From assembly GCA_964646755.1 (NCBI GenBank), contig CAZYIE010000038.1, positions 1-32,854 of the forward strand: 32,854 nt of DNA. Reading direction: 5' to 3'. Each line of letters opens with the position of its first letter. Position 1 is the stretch's first letter. A model generated the notes under the pieces. That model did no database searches. It was given only the letters and a program-made list of their open reading frames with translations, and was not told where the DNA came from. This DNA is from MVRV01 sp964646755 (lineage in GTDB: Bacteria > Desulfobacterota > Syntrophia > Syntrophales > Smithellaceae). Positions 7,368 through 16,122 of this stretch are shown one piece after another. Position numbers and translations under genes: made by a program.

Positions 7368-10300
7368 CTATAATCCCTCTGTATCGAGCGTCTCGCGCAG
7401 TTTCGCCCCTAAATTCTGTGACGAGAACGGTTTCTGGATAAAGTGTACGCCTTCGTCGAGCACCCCGTGGTGAGCGATAACGTTGGCCGTGTAGCCCGAC
7501 ATGAACAGGCGCTTGAGGTCGGGGTATATTGACAGGAGGTGCCCGGCCAGGTCGCGGCCGTTCATTTCGGGCATCACCACGTCGGTCATCAGCAGATCGA
7601 TATGGCCGGGGTATGCCCCGGCCAGGCGGATCGCCTCGCCGGGGGTGTTTGCCGGCAGCACGGTGTAACCCAGTCTTTTCAACATCAGCGCGGTCATGTT
7701 CAGAATCGCGGATTCGTCTTCCACCAGCAGGATAGTCTCGCTGCCGCGCGCCGTCGACTGGGTGGGGGCACGCTCGGTCAGGGATGCCGCCATGGCCGCG
7801 TGCCCGGGCAGATAGACCTTGAAGGTCGTCCCCTGCCCCGGCTCACTGTACACGTTGATGAAGCCGCTGTTCTGCTTGACCATGCCGTAAACTGTGGCCA
7901 GTCCAAGGCCGGTGCCCTTGCCCAGTTCCTTGGTGGTGAAGAACGGTTCGAACAGGTGGGCCAGTGTCTCATTGTCCATGCCACAGCCGTCGTCGCTGAC
8001 TGCCAAAAGCACGTACTCGCCGGGCACAAACCCGGCGTGATCGGAGCAATAGGCCTCGTCAAACGTGGCGGCTTCCGTTTCAATGGTGACCCTGCCCACA
8101 CCCTCGATGGCGTCCCGGGCGTTGACGCACAGGTTAGCTAGGAGCTGGTCGATCTGGGAAGGGTCCACCTTGACTGGTCGAATATTTCTGCCGGGTTTCC
8201 AGAGTAGATCGATGTCCTCGCCAATCAACCGCCGTAACATCTTGAGCATTCCTTCCACGGTCTCATTAAGATCGAGCACCTTGGGGGCGATCGTCTGCTT
8301 GCGGGCAAATGCCAGGAGCTGATGGGTGAGGTCCGAAGAACGCTCCGCCGCATTCCTGATTTGTTGGAGGTCGGCATAGAGTGACTGAGTAGGATCTACC
8401 TGTTCCATGGCCATTTCCGCATGGCCGAGAATCACACCGAGCATGTTGTTGAAATCGTGCGCCACCCCGCCCGCCAAACGGCCGACCGATTCCATCTTCT
8501 GGGCCTGTTGGAGCTGAACTTCGAGTTTGGCCTTTTCCTTCTCTGCTTTTATTTGATTGGAAATATCTATCCCAATGCCTATGAGGAATGGCTTCCCCTT
8601 GATAATGATCGCCCTTCCCGTCATCAGGAGCCATCGAAACTCGGGGCCGCCTCGCAACAGGACCCGGCCTGCCACAACCTCAGAGCTTCCGCTCCGAAGG
8701 ATGTTTTCTATTTTCGAGCCCACAATCTCTCGGTCGTCCGGATGGATTGTATCGATTGCCTTGACGCCGGTCATCCGGTCTTCAGGTTTGCCGACAATTT
8801 CATCGCGCTGATAGGCATTCCAACGGACGTAATATCCTTCTGCATCGAGCATGTAGAAAGTGCCGGGTATGCTGTCAATCATTACCTTGCTGAAGGTCTG
8901 CTCTTCTGTCTTGGATTCATCAGACTGTTTGCGCGCGGTGATGTCGCGTGATACGCCGACTACAGAGGCAATTTCGTCTTTTTGCCCCGAAACAGGGGTG
9001 CCGGTGGCTTCGTGCCAATGCCATGAACCATCAGCATGACGGACTCGATAGTCAGGGGGCGAAGCAACTTTTTTCAATGTACAGATATCAGCCAGGTATT
9101 TCTGACAGGCTGGTATATCATCAGGGTGAACGTGCTCCGTAAAGTTAGAACCTCGTATAACCTCCGGATCGTAGCCTGTAACACGTGACCACGATGGTGA
9201 CGCATATGTGAATACACCATCGAGTGTAAGGTTCCATATCAGATCGGAAGAATGTTTAAGAAGAAGCTGGGACTTGGCCTCGCTCTCGCGCAGTGCTTCC
9301 TCCGCCCGCTTGCGCTCTGTAATGTCGGTGGCTATGCTGAGGATAACCGGCCGGCCGTTCCATTCGATTTTTTTGGCAATGATTTCGACTGGAAAGATCG
9401 ATCCATCCTTACGGTAATGGCCCGACTCGAAGCGGTCCTCACCAGTCTCGGCGATGCGGCGAAAGCGTTCGGCAAGCATCGCCTCGCTCTCGGGAATATC
9501 CAGATCATGCAGGTTGATAGCCAGGAACTCCGCCTCTTTTTCATAGCCGTGCAGACGCAGGGTTTGGCGATTGGCAAACAGAAAACGCCCATCGGTATCG
9601 TGAATCGTGATCGAGGCCGGTGCTTCATCGAGCATACGGCCCAGCAGGGCACTGCGCTCTTCTAAATTCTTGCGCTCTGTGATGTCCTGCAAGGATCCGG
9701 CAAGCCCGTGTATTTGCCCTTCCGAGTCGTACTCCGCTTGACCGCAGGCCATGAAGTGTCTGATCGCGCCGTCCTTACGCATGCCACGTAGCTCCAACTC
9801 ATAAGGCGTTCCGCTTTTTACGCAGTGCTCGACGGCTTGCCGCAATAGTTGCATGTCCCCGGGAACATAGAGCTCCGATTGTTCGGCGAAGGAGGGCGCG
9901 CCGTCGGCCGGGGCCCTCTGGAAGATGCGAAAGAGTCCTTCAGACCAACGTACAAGGTCATCGGCGATGTCCCATTCCCAACTGCCGATATTGGCGATGC
10001 GCTCGGTGCGTGACAGCATTCCTCGGATCTTACGCAAATGTTTTGCAACCTCGATCTTGTGCAGCGCAAAGGCCAGGTCGCCTGCCAGTTCGTCGAATAA
10101 TGCCTGCTCTTCCTCGTCGATAGCGTAGGCAGCGGGGACAGACACCGAAAGGATGCCATATGTCTTGCCGCCATGGCGCAGGCTGTGGCTCAATCCGGAG
10201 CGGCCGCCATATTCGCTTGACAGGGGGCAGTCCATACACTCGGCTTTGGGGTCCTTTACCACGACAATCCCATTGCGGTCGAGCGCCCGCTTCATGCAGT

Positions 10301-10697
10301 CAGTGTATGCGCCCGCTTCGAGGCGATAGCTGAGCGCCGTGAAGCCGCCGCCAAATCCCGAGCAGGCTGTCGCGGTGGCCGTCCTGGACCCTTCGTCCAG
10401 CAGGGCGATCCATGCGTTCAAGTAGCCCATCGTTTCGGTCAGGTTCACGCATGCCCGCTCGATCAGTTGCAGGGGATCGTCTTCGGAAACGATGAGCTGG
10501 TTGACATTGCGGATGGCCAGCAACACCTTTTTGATATGTTCTTCGCGCGCCTGGGACTCGGCCAAACGCACTACCAGCGTTCCGTGTTCGCCCGCGATTG
10601 TGTCCACCTGACCTTTGCGCAGGGCCTGAAGCGTTGCTTCGGCGTCGGCAAGCCGCCGCTGGAGCTCCTCATAGGTAAGTGATTGTTCGTTCGTCAT
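7368..10697 (-). CDS. soluble hybrid sensor histidine kinase (GAF, four PAS, HisKA, HATPase, receiver)
   Basis: 1109 aa, no membrane segments. Order: N-terminal coiled coil (about 5-45), GAF domain (about 60-215, with a Cys-rich patch ECMDCP), four PAS/PAC modules (about 235-345, 350-470, 475-595, 605-725). Next come HisKA with H747 in GGVAHDFNNMLG, HATPase (DDGCGMD, FFTTKELGKGTGLGL) and a C-terminal receiver with D1039 in LLMTDVVMPEM. It would sense cytoplasmic ligands or redox state and pass phosphate internally to D1039; no output partner gene adjoins it. AGGGA lies 6 nt before the ATG. The gene is strikingly richer in G/C-ending codons than its neighbours, which suggests horizontal origin or a chimeric join. 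The 5S rRNA follows 50 nt downstream. Confidence 0.93.
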   Translation of the reverse strand: MTNEQSLTYEELQRRLADAEATLQALRKGQVDTIAGEHGTLVVRLAESQAREEHIKKVLLAIRNVNQLIVSEDDPLQLIERACVNLTETMGYLNAWIALLDEGSRTATATACSGFGGGFTALSYRLEAGAYTDCMKRALDRNGIVVVKDPKAECMDCPLSSEYGGRSGLSHSLRHGGKTYGILSVSVPAAYAIDEEEQALFDELAGDLAFALHKIEVAKHLRKIRGMLSRTERIANIGSWEWDIADDLVRWSEGLFRIFQRAPADGAPSFAEQSELYVPGDMQLLRQAVEHCVKSGTPYELELRGMRKDGAIRHFMACGQAEYDSEGQIHGLAGSLQDITERKNLEERSALLGRMLDEAPASITIHDTDGRFLFANRQTLRLHGYEKEAEFLAINLHDLDIPESEAMLAERFRRIAETGEDRFESGHYRKDGSIFPVEIIAKKIEWNGRPVILSIATDITERKRAEEALRESEAKSQLLLKHSSDLIWNLTLDGVFTYASPSWSRVTGYDPEVIRGSNFTEHVHPDDIPACQKYLADICTLKKVASPPDYRVRHADGSWHWHEATGTPVSGQKDEIASVVGVSRDITARKQSDESKTEEQTFSKVMIDSIPGTFYMLDAEGYYVRWNAYQRDEIVGKPEDRMTGVKAIDTIHPDDREIVGSKIENILRSGSSEVVAGRVLLRGGPEFRWLLMTGRAIIIKGKPFLIGIGIDISNQIKAEKEKAKLEVQLQQAQKMESVGRLAGGVAHDFNNMLGVILGHAEMAMEQVDPTQSLYADLQQIRNAAERSSDLTHQLLAFARKQTIAPKVLDLNETVEGMLKMLRRLIGEDIDLLWKPGRNIRPVKVDPSQIDQLLANLCVNARDAIEGVGRVTIETEAATFDEAYCSDHAGFVPGEYVLLAVSDDGCGMDNETLAHLFEPFFTTKELGKGTGLGLATVYGMVKQNSGFINVYSEPGQGTTFKVYLPGHAAMAASLTERAPTQSTARGSETILLVEDESAILNMTALMLKRLGYTVLPANTPGEAIRLAGAYPGHIDLLMTDVVMPEMNGRDLAGHLLSIYPDLKRLFMSGYTANVIAHHGVLDEGVHFIQKPFSSQNLGAKLRETLDTEGL

Positions 10698-10920
10698 CGT
10701 ATTCCCTGAAATCTAAAAGGTTAGCAGAGCCTACGCATCGCTTAGATTGCCGCAAATATACGCGTCCGGTTCGGATTCGATTATCTGCGGCTAAATCTAC
10801 GGGATATTCATTCTGCTGTCAAATAGAACATACGCGCTCTTGGAGTGCAAATAAAATTGGCGGTTCTATTTAAATATTTGTTTAGCTTCTTTCGCAGAGA
10901 ACCTACATTGCATAGCTTTT

Positions 10921-11646
10921 TTATTTCATCATTTTTAATATTTGTGGAACATCATCTGTTATTATTATATCCGCAATACCGGCAATCAGGGCAAATTGTT
11001 GATCAGTATTTACTGTCCAGAAAACGATTTTCTTTTTAAAAGCTTTTAAAAGCGAGATCATTAAATAAACCTGATATTTGTTTATATGCTTAAAGATATC
11101 AATGGGAAGGTTTAAGTATTCTGGATTTATTTTTAATATATTCCGGGAGATATTAAGAAATCCGAGACCGAGATGCTTTTCTCCGAGAAGCATCCCTATT
11201 GTCACCTGATGTTCCTTAAAATAAGGAAGCAGGGTATGATCGAAAGATGAAACAAGCAGATTTTTCCTGTCTAGATACTTAAGCAGCAGATCACATATTA
11301 TAGAACAGTCGGCAGTAGTGAGTGTTTCCTCTTTTAATTCAATATTGATGATTTTATCGGGGGGAAGAAAATTGAGGAATTCTTCCAGTTCCGGAATGCT
11401 TTGGCCGCCTATATCAACCTCTTGCAGAACGTTCAGCTTCATATCAGCGACACTTCCGCTTTGACCGGATATCCGGTCAATTGTATCATCATGAATAATA
11501 ATGTAGTGGCCGTCTCCGCACTTCTGCACGTCGCATTCTATCCCGTCTGCGCCGGCGGCAAAGGCTTTGCTGAAGGAAAGCAAGGTGTTTTCCGGATATT
11601 TGGCTCGGTATCCCCTGTGCCCCAGCACTTTTACTTCTTTATTCAT
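10921..11646 (-). CDS. glycerophosphodiester phosphodiesterase (GDPD family)
   Basis: 241 aa from the ATG at 11646, which is preferred because GAGGCGAG lies just upstream; an in-frame TTG at 11667 would add seven residues. The GDPD signature is complete: GHRGY (H10, R11), PENT (18-21), the metal ligands E37 and D39 in ECDV, and the second catalytic His in IHDDTIDR (H52). It hydrolyses glycerophosphodiesters from phospholipid turnover to glycerol-3-phosphate and an alcohol. No signal peptide is seen, so it is likely cytoplasmic, like UgpQ. The start overlaps the stop of the transporter gene by 8 nt, so the two are translationally coupled and the transporter may bring in the substrate. Confidence 0.9.
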   Translation of the reverse strand: MNKEVKVLGHRGYRAKYPENTLLSFSKAFAAGADGIECDVQKCGDGHYIIIHDDTIDRISGQSGSVADMKLNVLQEVDIGGQSIPELEEFLNFLPPDKIINIELKEETLTTADCSIICDLLLKYLDRKNLLVSSFDHTLLPYFKEHQVTIGMLLGEKHLGLGFLNISRNILKINPEYLNLPIDIFKHINKYQVYLMISLLKAFKKKIVFWTVNTDQQFALIAGIADIIITDDVPQILKMMK

Positions 11647-12901
11647 GCGCCTCGCCTCTTTTAACAAAGAGCATAATTATAAATGATAAAAGAAAGAAAA
11701 ATGCTGAGAAAAACAGGAGCGCAAGATAGCCCTCCGGCTTTTGGCCACCGGCAGTGGAAATATCAATTATTAAACCGGAAAGAGGAGGAGCCACGATGTT
11801 TGCGGCCTGGGAGAAAAAATAATAAAGCCCTGTGTATCCACCCAACTTTTCTGCTGTTGTCATATCAACCACCATCGGCAGAGAATTGACATTAATGAAA
11901 GCCCAGGCACATCCCGCAAAGGAAAATAAAATAGCCACCGGCAGGAATGTTTTGAAAAAAGACGCTACTATCATCAAAAATAAAAGTAAAAACAAGCCGA
12001 TCCGAATTGTTTTATTCCTGCTGTATTTCGTGCCTATAAGCCCGGCGGGTATCGCCGCTATTATAAAAAAAAGTGAATAGAATCCAAGTATCATTGCGCC
12101 AGTGCTTTCTTTCATTCCCATATAGAATTTCGCATAGCTTGTAAAAAACGTCTCAATGGCATTAAATCCGACAAACCAGAAGAATATTGCGCAGAGAACA
12201 GCCAGGAGGCTTTTTTCCCCTTTAACTACATCCTTTAAATTGTCCATCAGTTCATAAAATGTTTTTTTCAGGGAAATAGATTCGGCATGGCCGGCTTCGC
12301 TTTGGGTGTAGCTGTCATCTTTAATAAAAACAACAACAAGCATACAGGCGATAAACATAAAGATACCTGCTGCGACAAACGGGTAAGATATGTTCTTATC
12401 GTATAATGGTTTCCCTCCAAAGTAAACCAGCAGCGCACCCACCCCTCCCATGAAGTTGATAATTCCATTAGCATGGCTCCGGTATTTAGAAGGCGTTATG
12501 TCCGGCATGAGTGCTATCACCGGTGTTCTGTATATGGACATGGCCAGATTCATGAATATGACCGTCAGCATCATGAGACCGAGAGCTTGAGTCTTGTTGG
12601 CAAACGGAATTAGTATGAAGAATATCATGGCCAGGGGGGCGCCAACCAGTATATATGGCCTTCTTTTCCCGATTTTTGTGTTTGTGCTGTCGCTTAAAGC
12701 ACCGAGAAAGGGTAGCAGAAGTATGGCGAAAACATTATCAATGGTCATTATTGCTCCGACAATAGAAAAAGGAAGCTGGAAAGTTTCCCTGAGGAAGACC
12801 GGCAGATAAGCATTATACATAGCCCAGATCATTGACACTCCGAGGAACCCGAACCCGAGAAGAAATGTCTTGCTTCTGCTGAACGTAAGCTTTTTATCCA
12901 T
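11639..12901 (-). CDS. MFS transporter, GPH/SLC45-like
   Basis: 420 aa with about twelve hydrophobic segments and a central hydrophilic loop (about residues 200-225). The loop 2-3 motif GALSDSTNTKIGKRRPYI resembles the conserved motif of the sucrose/SLC45 and GPH cation-symporter branch of the major facilitator superfamily, so a sugar or glycoside is a plausible substrate. The downstream phosphodiesterase gene instead hints at a glycerophosphodiester. The ribosome site GGAGAG lies 8 nt before the ATG. The gene leads a two-gene operon with the GDPD gene. Substrate cannot be decided from sequence. Confidence 0.85.
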   Translation of the reverse strand: MDKKLTFSRSKTFLLGFGFLGVSMIWAMYNAYLPVFLRETFQLPFSIVGAIMTIDNVFAILLLPFLGALSDSTNTKIGKRRPYILVGAPLAMIFFILIPFANKTQALGLMMLTVIFMNLAMSIYRTPVIALMPDITPSKYRSHANGIINFMGGVGALLVYFGGKPLYDKNISYPFVAAGIFMFIACMLVVVFIKDDSYTQSEAGHAESISLKKTFYELMDNLKDVVKGEKSLLAVLCAIFFWFVGFNAIETFFTSYAKFYMGMKESTGAMILGFYSLFFIIAAIPAGLIGTKYSRNKTIRIGLFLLLFLMIVASFFKTFLPVAILFSFAGCAWAFINVNSLPMVVDMTTAEKLGGYTGLYYFFSQAANIVAPPLSGLIIDISTAGGQKPEGYLALLFFSAFFFLLSFIIMLFVKRGEAHE

Positions 12902-13108
12902 GATTTTATCTCTCCATTTTATAATTCAAAAACGTCCGTAATATTGGGTAATTCATTAAGGCATAAGCGGCAATAAATCCACTATTTTTATTATCTCAAG
13001 AGGACTTACTCTATCAATCAATGACGAATGAAAAAGGTAGATTCGACTTTCTGGTGATTTTGCCTGTACACAGTTTTTCGGGGAGAGAAACAGGAGAGAG
13101 AAATGTTC

Positions 13109-13138
13109 TTGACATTTGTTATAAATAATCTGTTTTAT
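13109..13138 (+). promoter_or_regulatory. probable promoter of the alpha/beta hydrolase gene
   Basis: A perfect TTGACA at 13109-13114 and TTTTAT (13133-13138) after 18 nt, about 40 nt upstream of the ATG at 13177. The region between here and the divergent transporter start at 12901 holds no convincing gene. Confidence 0.45.
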
Positions 13139-13176
13139 GGGCCACATTAATTACGATATAAAAAAGTGAGACTAGA

Positions 13177-13953
13177 ATGAATTTGTCAAAAATCATCCCC
13201 GTTACAAAAAGCTGTAAATCAGCTTTGCCCTATTTTCTTCAAGGTGGTTCCACAGCGATTCTTGCCGTTCATGGTTATAACGGATATCCTAAAGATCTGC
13301 TTTATGTAGGTGAAATCTTAAATCAGCAGGGGTTTACTGTTTCGATACCGCGTCTCCCCGGCCATGGAACCAACGCTTCCGACTTTCATGAAACTGATTG
13401 CCCGGATTGGCTCAGGCATACCGTGGACTGCTATTTTAATTTAAAGGCGGAATATGACACCGTGCACCTGCTCGGTTTTTCCATGGGCGGATTATTAACA
13501 TTACTTCTTGCTTCCCGGTTTAATATTGAAAGAATGGCCTTGATTTCGCCGGCAATTATTAATCTGAAATGGACAATTAAACTTACGCCTTTTTTGAAAT
13601 ACTTTGTAAAAAAGCGGAAGCGGGACTGGAGGGATGAATCGCAGGACCCGGACAGAATATTCCTGGCCCGGGAATACTGGCAATGGCATTATATTTCAAT
13701 GGGCGCGGAACTTCTGCAGTTACAGAAACTCACAAAGAAGAAGATGCCGCTCGTCTCCTGCGATACAATGATAATCGTATCTAAGAAAGATGAATCAGTT
13801 CCTGTCCGGGCGGCGGATTATATATTCAATCGAATTACGTCGCCGGTGAAGAAAACATTAGTGCTGGAGAACAGTCCGCATTGTTCGACCGACGGCCCGG
13901 AAAAAGAATTAATAGCCGACTATCTGGCGAAATGGTTTAAAAAAGAGATATGA
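13177..13953 (+). CDS. alpha/beta hydrolase (carboxylesterase / monoacylglycerol lipase type)
   Basis: 258 aa, no signal peptide. The fold markers are in order: oxyanion-side HGYNG (32-36), nucleophile elbow GFSMG with S102, acid D205 in KKDESVP and catalytic H235 in SPHCS. The pattern fits the Est30/YvaK-type thermostable carboxylesterase and monoglyceride lipase family. A basic insertion (KKRKRDWRDE, about 145-154) replaces part of the lid. It would hydrolyse short to medium acyl esters or monoacylglycerols in the cytoplasm. The ribosome site is weak (GTGAG). It is divergent from the transporter/GDPD operon, and a common role in lipid-derived substrates is only inference. Confidence 0.88.
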   Translation: MNLSKIIPVTKSCKSALPYFLQGGSTAILAVHGYNGYPKDLLYVGEILNQQGFTVSIPRLPGHGTNASDFHETDCPDWLRHTVDCYFNLKAEYDTVHLLGFSMGGLLTLLLASRFNIERMALISPAIINLKWTIKLTPFLKYFVKKRKRDWRDESQDPDRIFLAREYWQWHYISMGAELLQLQKLTKKKMPLVSCDTMIIVSKKDESVPVRAADYIFNRITSPVKKTLVLENSPHCSTDGPEKELIADYLAKWFKKEI

Positions 13954-14004
13954 TGAATGATTCACCATCAGATTCAGCTCATTTAGTTGGGCATTACGGG
14001 AACT

Positions 14005-14628
14005 TCATTGAGGAACGTTTTTTTCAAATTCCTTGGCGAAGGATTCCCGATCAACATACAAAATAACCTTCCAGCCTTTCTGTCTTGCCCGGTCAATGTT
14101 TCCTTGATTGTCGTCAATAAATAGAATTCGGTCTGCTTCGGTTTTCAATGCCCGGGCAATTTCGTCAAAGATACTGCTATCCCGCTTGCCCTTTCCAAGA
14201 TGATAGCTGTTGAAAACATAATCGAACCAGCGGAAAAAACCGAATTTTTGGTCCAACATATTAAGCCAGTCAGTCTGGTCACTAAGAATGCCGACGCCAA
14301 TATTTTCCTGTTTCAGCTTCTTTGCCAGATCAATCATCCAGTTTCTCAATAAGAATCGGGATAAAATTTCCGCCCGGAGATCGGCATCATCTCCTTTAAT
14401 GCCTGTTTTCTCCTTTAATTCTTCCCAGAATTCTTTTTCCGCTGCTTTTCCTGTAAGATAACCGGAAGAATAAATAGCATCGGAAGCCGCTTCTAGAAAC
14501 TCTTCCGGATCAAGTCCGTTTGCTCCGGCAATAGCATTCAGACCGTTGCGAAATCCTTCTTCAGCAATTACGCCGCCAAAATCAAATAAGACCACTTCAA
14601 TACTGCCGCTGCCTGAACTTTTTTTCAT
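14005..14628 (-). CDS. HAD-superfamily hydrolase (subclass IA)
   Basis: 207 aa. Motif I is LFDFGGVI with the nucleophile D16; the usual second Asp two residues later is replaced by Gly, as in the YihX-like/epoxide hydrolase N-terminal-like subgroup. Motif II is ILSDQTD, motif III Lys lies in GKGKRDSS, and motif IV is LFIDDNQGNIDRA. A helical cap domain lies between about residues 25 and 90. It is probably a small-molecule phosphatase, but the missing second Asp leaves catalysis open to question. GGAGG lies 6 nt before the ATG. It is the last gene of the mtaB-rnc-era-der block, 55 nt behind der. Confidence 0.85.
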   Translation of the reverse strand: MKKSSGSGSIEVVLFDFGGVIAEEGFRNGLNAIAGANGLDPEEFLEAASDAIYSSGYLTGKAAEKEFWEELKEKTGIKGDDADLRAEILSRFLLRNWMIDLAKKLKQENIGVGILSDQTDWLNMLDQKFGFFRWFDYVFNSYHLGKGKRDSSIFDEIARALKTEADRILFIDDNQGNIDRARQKGWKVILYVDRESFAKEFEKNVPQ

Positions 14629-14683
14629 GAAACCTCCAAGATTCCAACTTCATTACCTGCGAGGTCATATTGCAGGGGGGAAA

Positions 14684-16003
14684 TCATCTTTTTTTCCGAA
14701 AGACAATTTTTAGGGGCACTTGTTCAAAACCGAAGTTTTCGCGGATTTGGTTAAGCAGATAACGCTCATAGGAAAAGTGAATGCCCTTGACATTGCTGAC
14801 AAAGAAAACAAAAGTGGGCGGCTTGACGCTTATTTGCGTTGCATAAGAAATGTGCTGTTCCCGGCCTTGAAAACGGGCGAGAGGATTGCGTTGTAAGGCT
14901 TTTTCCACCAGAGAATTCAACGGTGCTGTCGCTACTCTTTTTGTGTATTGCAGATAAACCTCGTCAATTATGTCAAATATTTTTGGCGCCCGCTGCCCTG
15001 TTACTGCGGAAATGAAAATTATCGGTGAGAAGTCCATAAACTTCAGCTTGTCTTTAATATCCTCAACAAATTTTCCAACTGTGTCGTTGTCCTTTTCGAT
15101 TTTGTCCCATTTGTTGACGACGATGATACAGGCCTTGCCTCGCTCATAGGCGAGTCCGGCAATCTTGGTGTCCTGATCGGTTATGCCCTCTTCAGCGTCA
15201 ATTAAGACCAGCGCGATATCACAGCGGTTGATGGATTTGAGAGCCTGAACAACGCTGTACTTTTCCAGCGTCAGGCTGATTTTGTTTTTCTTGCGTATTC
15301 CCGCGGTATCGATCAGTAGATAATTTTTACCGCGAACTTTGACGGGCATATCTATGGCATCACGCGTTGTTCCGGGAGTCGGATTAGCGATGCTTCTTTC
15401 CTTGCCCAGGATACGGTTGACGAGTGATGATTTGCCGACGTTTGGTTTGCCGACTATGGCAACTTTTATTTGTTCATCTTCGTCGTGCTCTATTTCTCTT
15501 GCCTCAGCAAAATCCCCGGTAACGACGGCCATAAGCTCGTCCATACCCAAACCGTGCTGGGCGGAAATCGGATAAAATTCATCGATGCCGAGCCGATAAA
15601 ATTCATTGAGCAAATCAGTATGCCGGTCGCCGTCAACTTTGTTGGCGACATAAAAAACATTCTTGGCTTTACCGCGCAGTTGCTTGGCAATTTCCATGTC
15701 CGACGGCGTGAGTCCCTCTTTCCCGTCCATCAAAAAAATAATAACGTCCGCTTCTTCAATCGCCAGATTGCTTTGTTCGCGCATTTGGACGAGAATTCTT
15801 TCTTCAGAGGCCGGTTCAAATCCTCCGGTATCAATAAGCGTGAAAGTCTTGTCCCGCCAGACGCAATCCATATAATTGCGGTCGCGGGTGGCTCCAGGCT
15901 CATCAATGACAATTGCCTTTTGCTTTCCGGAAATCCTGTTAAATAGAGTCGACTTGCCCACATTGGGCCGGCCGACGATTGCTATGACGGGTTTTATCTG
16001 CAT
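14684..16003 (-). CDS. der: GTPase Der (EngA), 50S ribosome assembly
   Basis: 439 aa, full length, with the diagnostic tandem GTPase domains. The first has GRPNVGKS (11-18), DTGG (58-61) and NKVD (121-124). The second has GKPNVGKS (185-192), DTAG (232-235) and NKWD (about 297-300). A C-terminal KH-like domain ends in the basic tail KIVFRKKR. Der binds the 50S subunit and is needed for its maturation. AAGGAAGA precedes the ATG. It lies downstream of era, separated by a palindromic repeat at 16017-16097 that could attenuate the transcript. Confidence 0.98.
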   Translation of the reverse strand: MQIKPVIAIVGRPNVGKSTLFNRISGKQKAIVIDEPGATRDRNYMDCVWRDKTFTLIDTGGFEPASEERILVQMREQSNLAIEEADVIIFLMDGKEGLTPSDMEIAKQLRGKAKNVFYVANKVDGDRHTDLLNEFYRLGIDEFYPISAQHGLGMDELMAVVTGDFAEAREIEHDEDEQIKVAIVGKPNVGKSSLVNRILGKERSIANPTPGTTRDAIDMPVKVRGKNYLLIDTAGIRKKNKISLTLEKYSVVQALKSINRCDIALVLIDAEEGITDQDTKIAGLAYERGKACIIVVNKWDKIEKDNDTVGKFVEDIKDKLKFMDFSPIIFISAVTGQRAPKIFDIIDEVYLQYTKRVATAPLNSLVEKALQRNPLARFQGREQHISYATQISVKPPTFVFFVSNVKGIHFSYERYLLNQIRENFGFEQVPLKIVFRKKR

Positions 16004-16016
16004 CTTCTTCCTTGAT

Positions 16017-16097
16017 TAGGGGCCGTTACGAAATAACCACCGCTAAAGGGTCTTGTGACCTTCAGGTTATGGCAAGACCATTTCGTTATGGCCCCTT
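16017..16097. repeat. two-step palindromic repeat between era and der
   Basis: Outer arms aggggccgttacgaaat (16018-16034) and atttcgttatggcccct (16080-16096) pair with two mismatches. Inner arms ggtcttg (16049-16055) and caagacc (16073-16079) pair perfectly. Thirteen bases of the left arm (ttaggggccgtta) occur again at 22368-22380, so it belongs to a dispersed family. Confidence 0.6.
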
Positions 16098-16122
16098 ATG
16101 CCGGTTATTGTTAATGAACGGC

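Noticed and set aside
7539..8141. 200-aa plus-strand ORF opposite the hybrid kinase
   Set aside because: A shadow frame of a G+C-rich gene; the minus-strand kinase domains account for all conservation.
12956..13147. 63-aa minus-strand ORF in the transporter/hydrolase intergenic region, with a stretch RVSPLEI like acyl-CoA ligase C-termini
   Set aside because: Too short, no ribosome site, overlaps the likely hydrolase promoter, and the resemblance is a handful of residues.
15805..15830. ggttcaaatcct phrase resembling a tRNA T-arm
   Set aside because: It lies inside the well-conserved der reading frame and no acceptor or anticodon stem can be formed around it.
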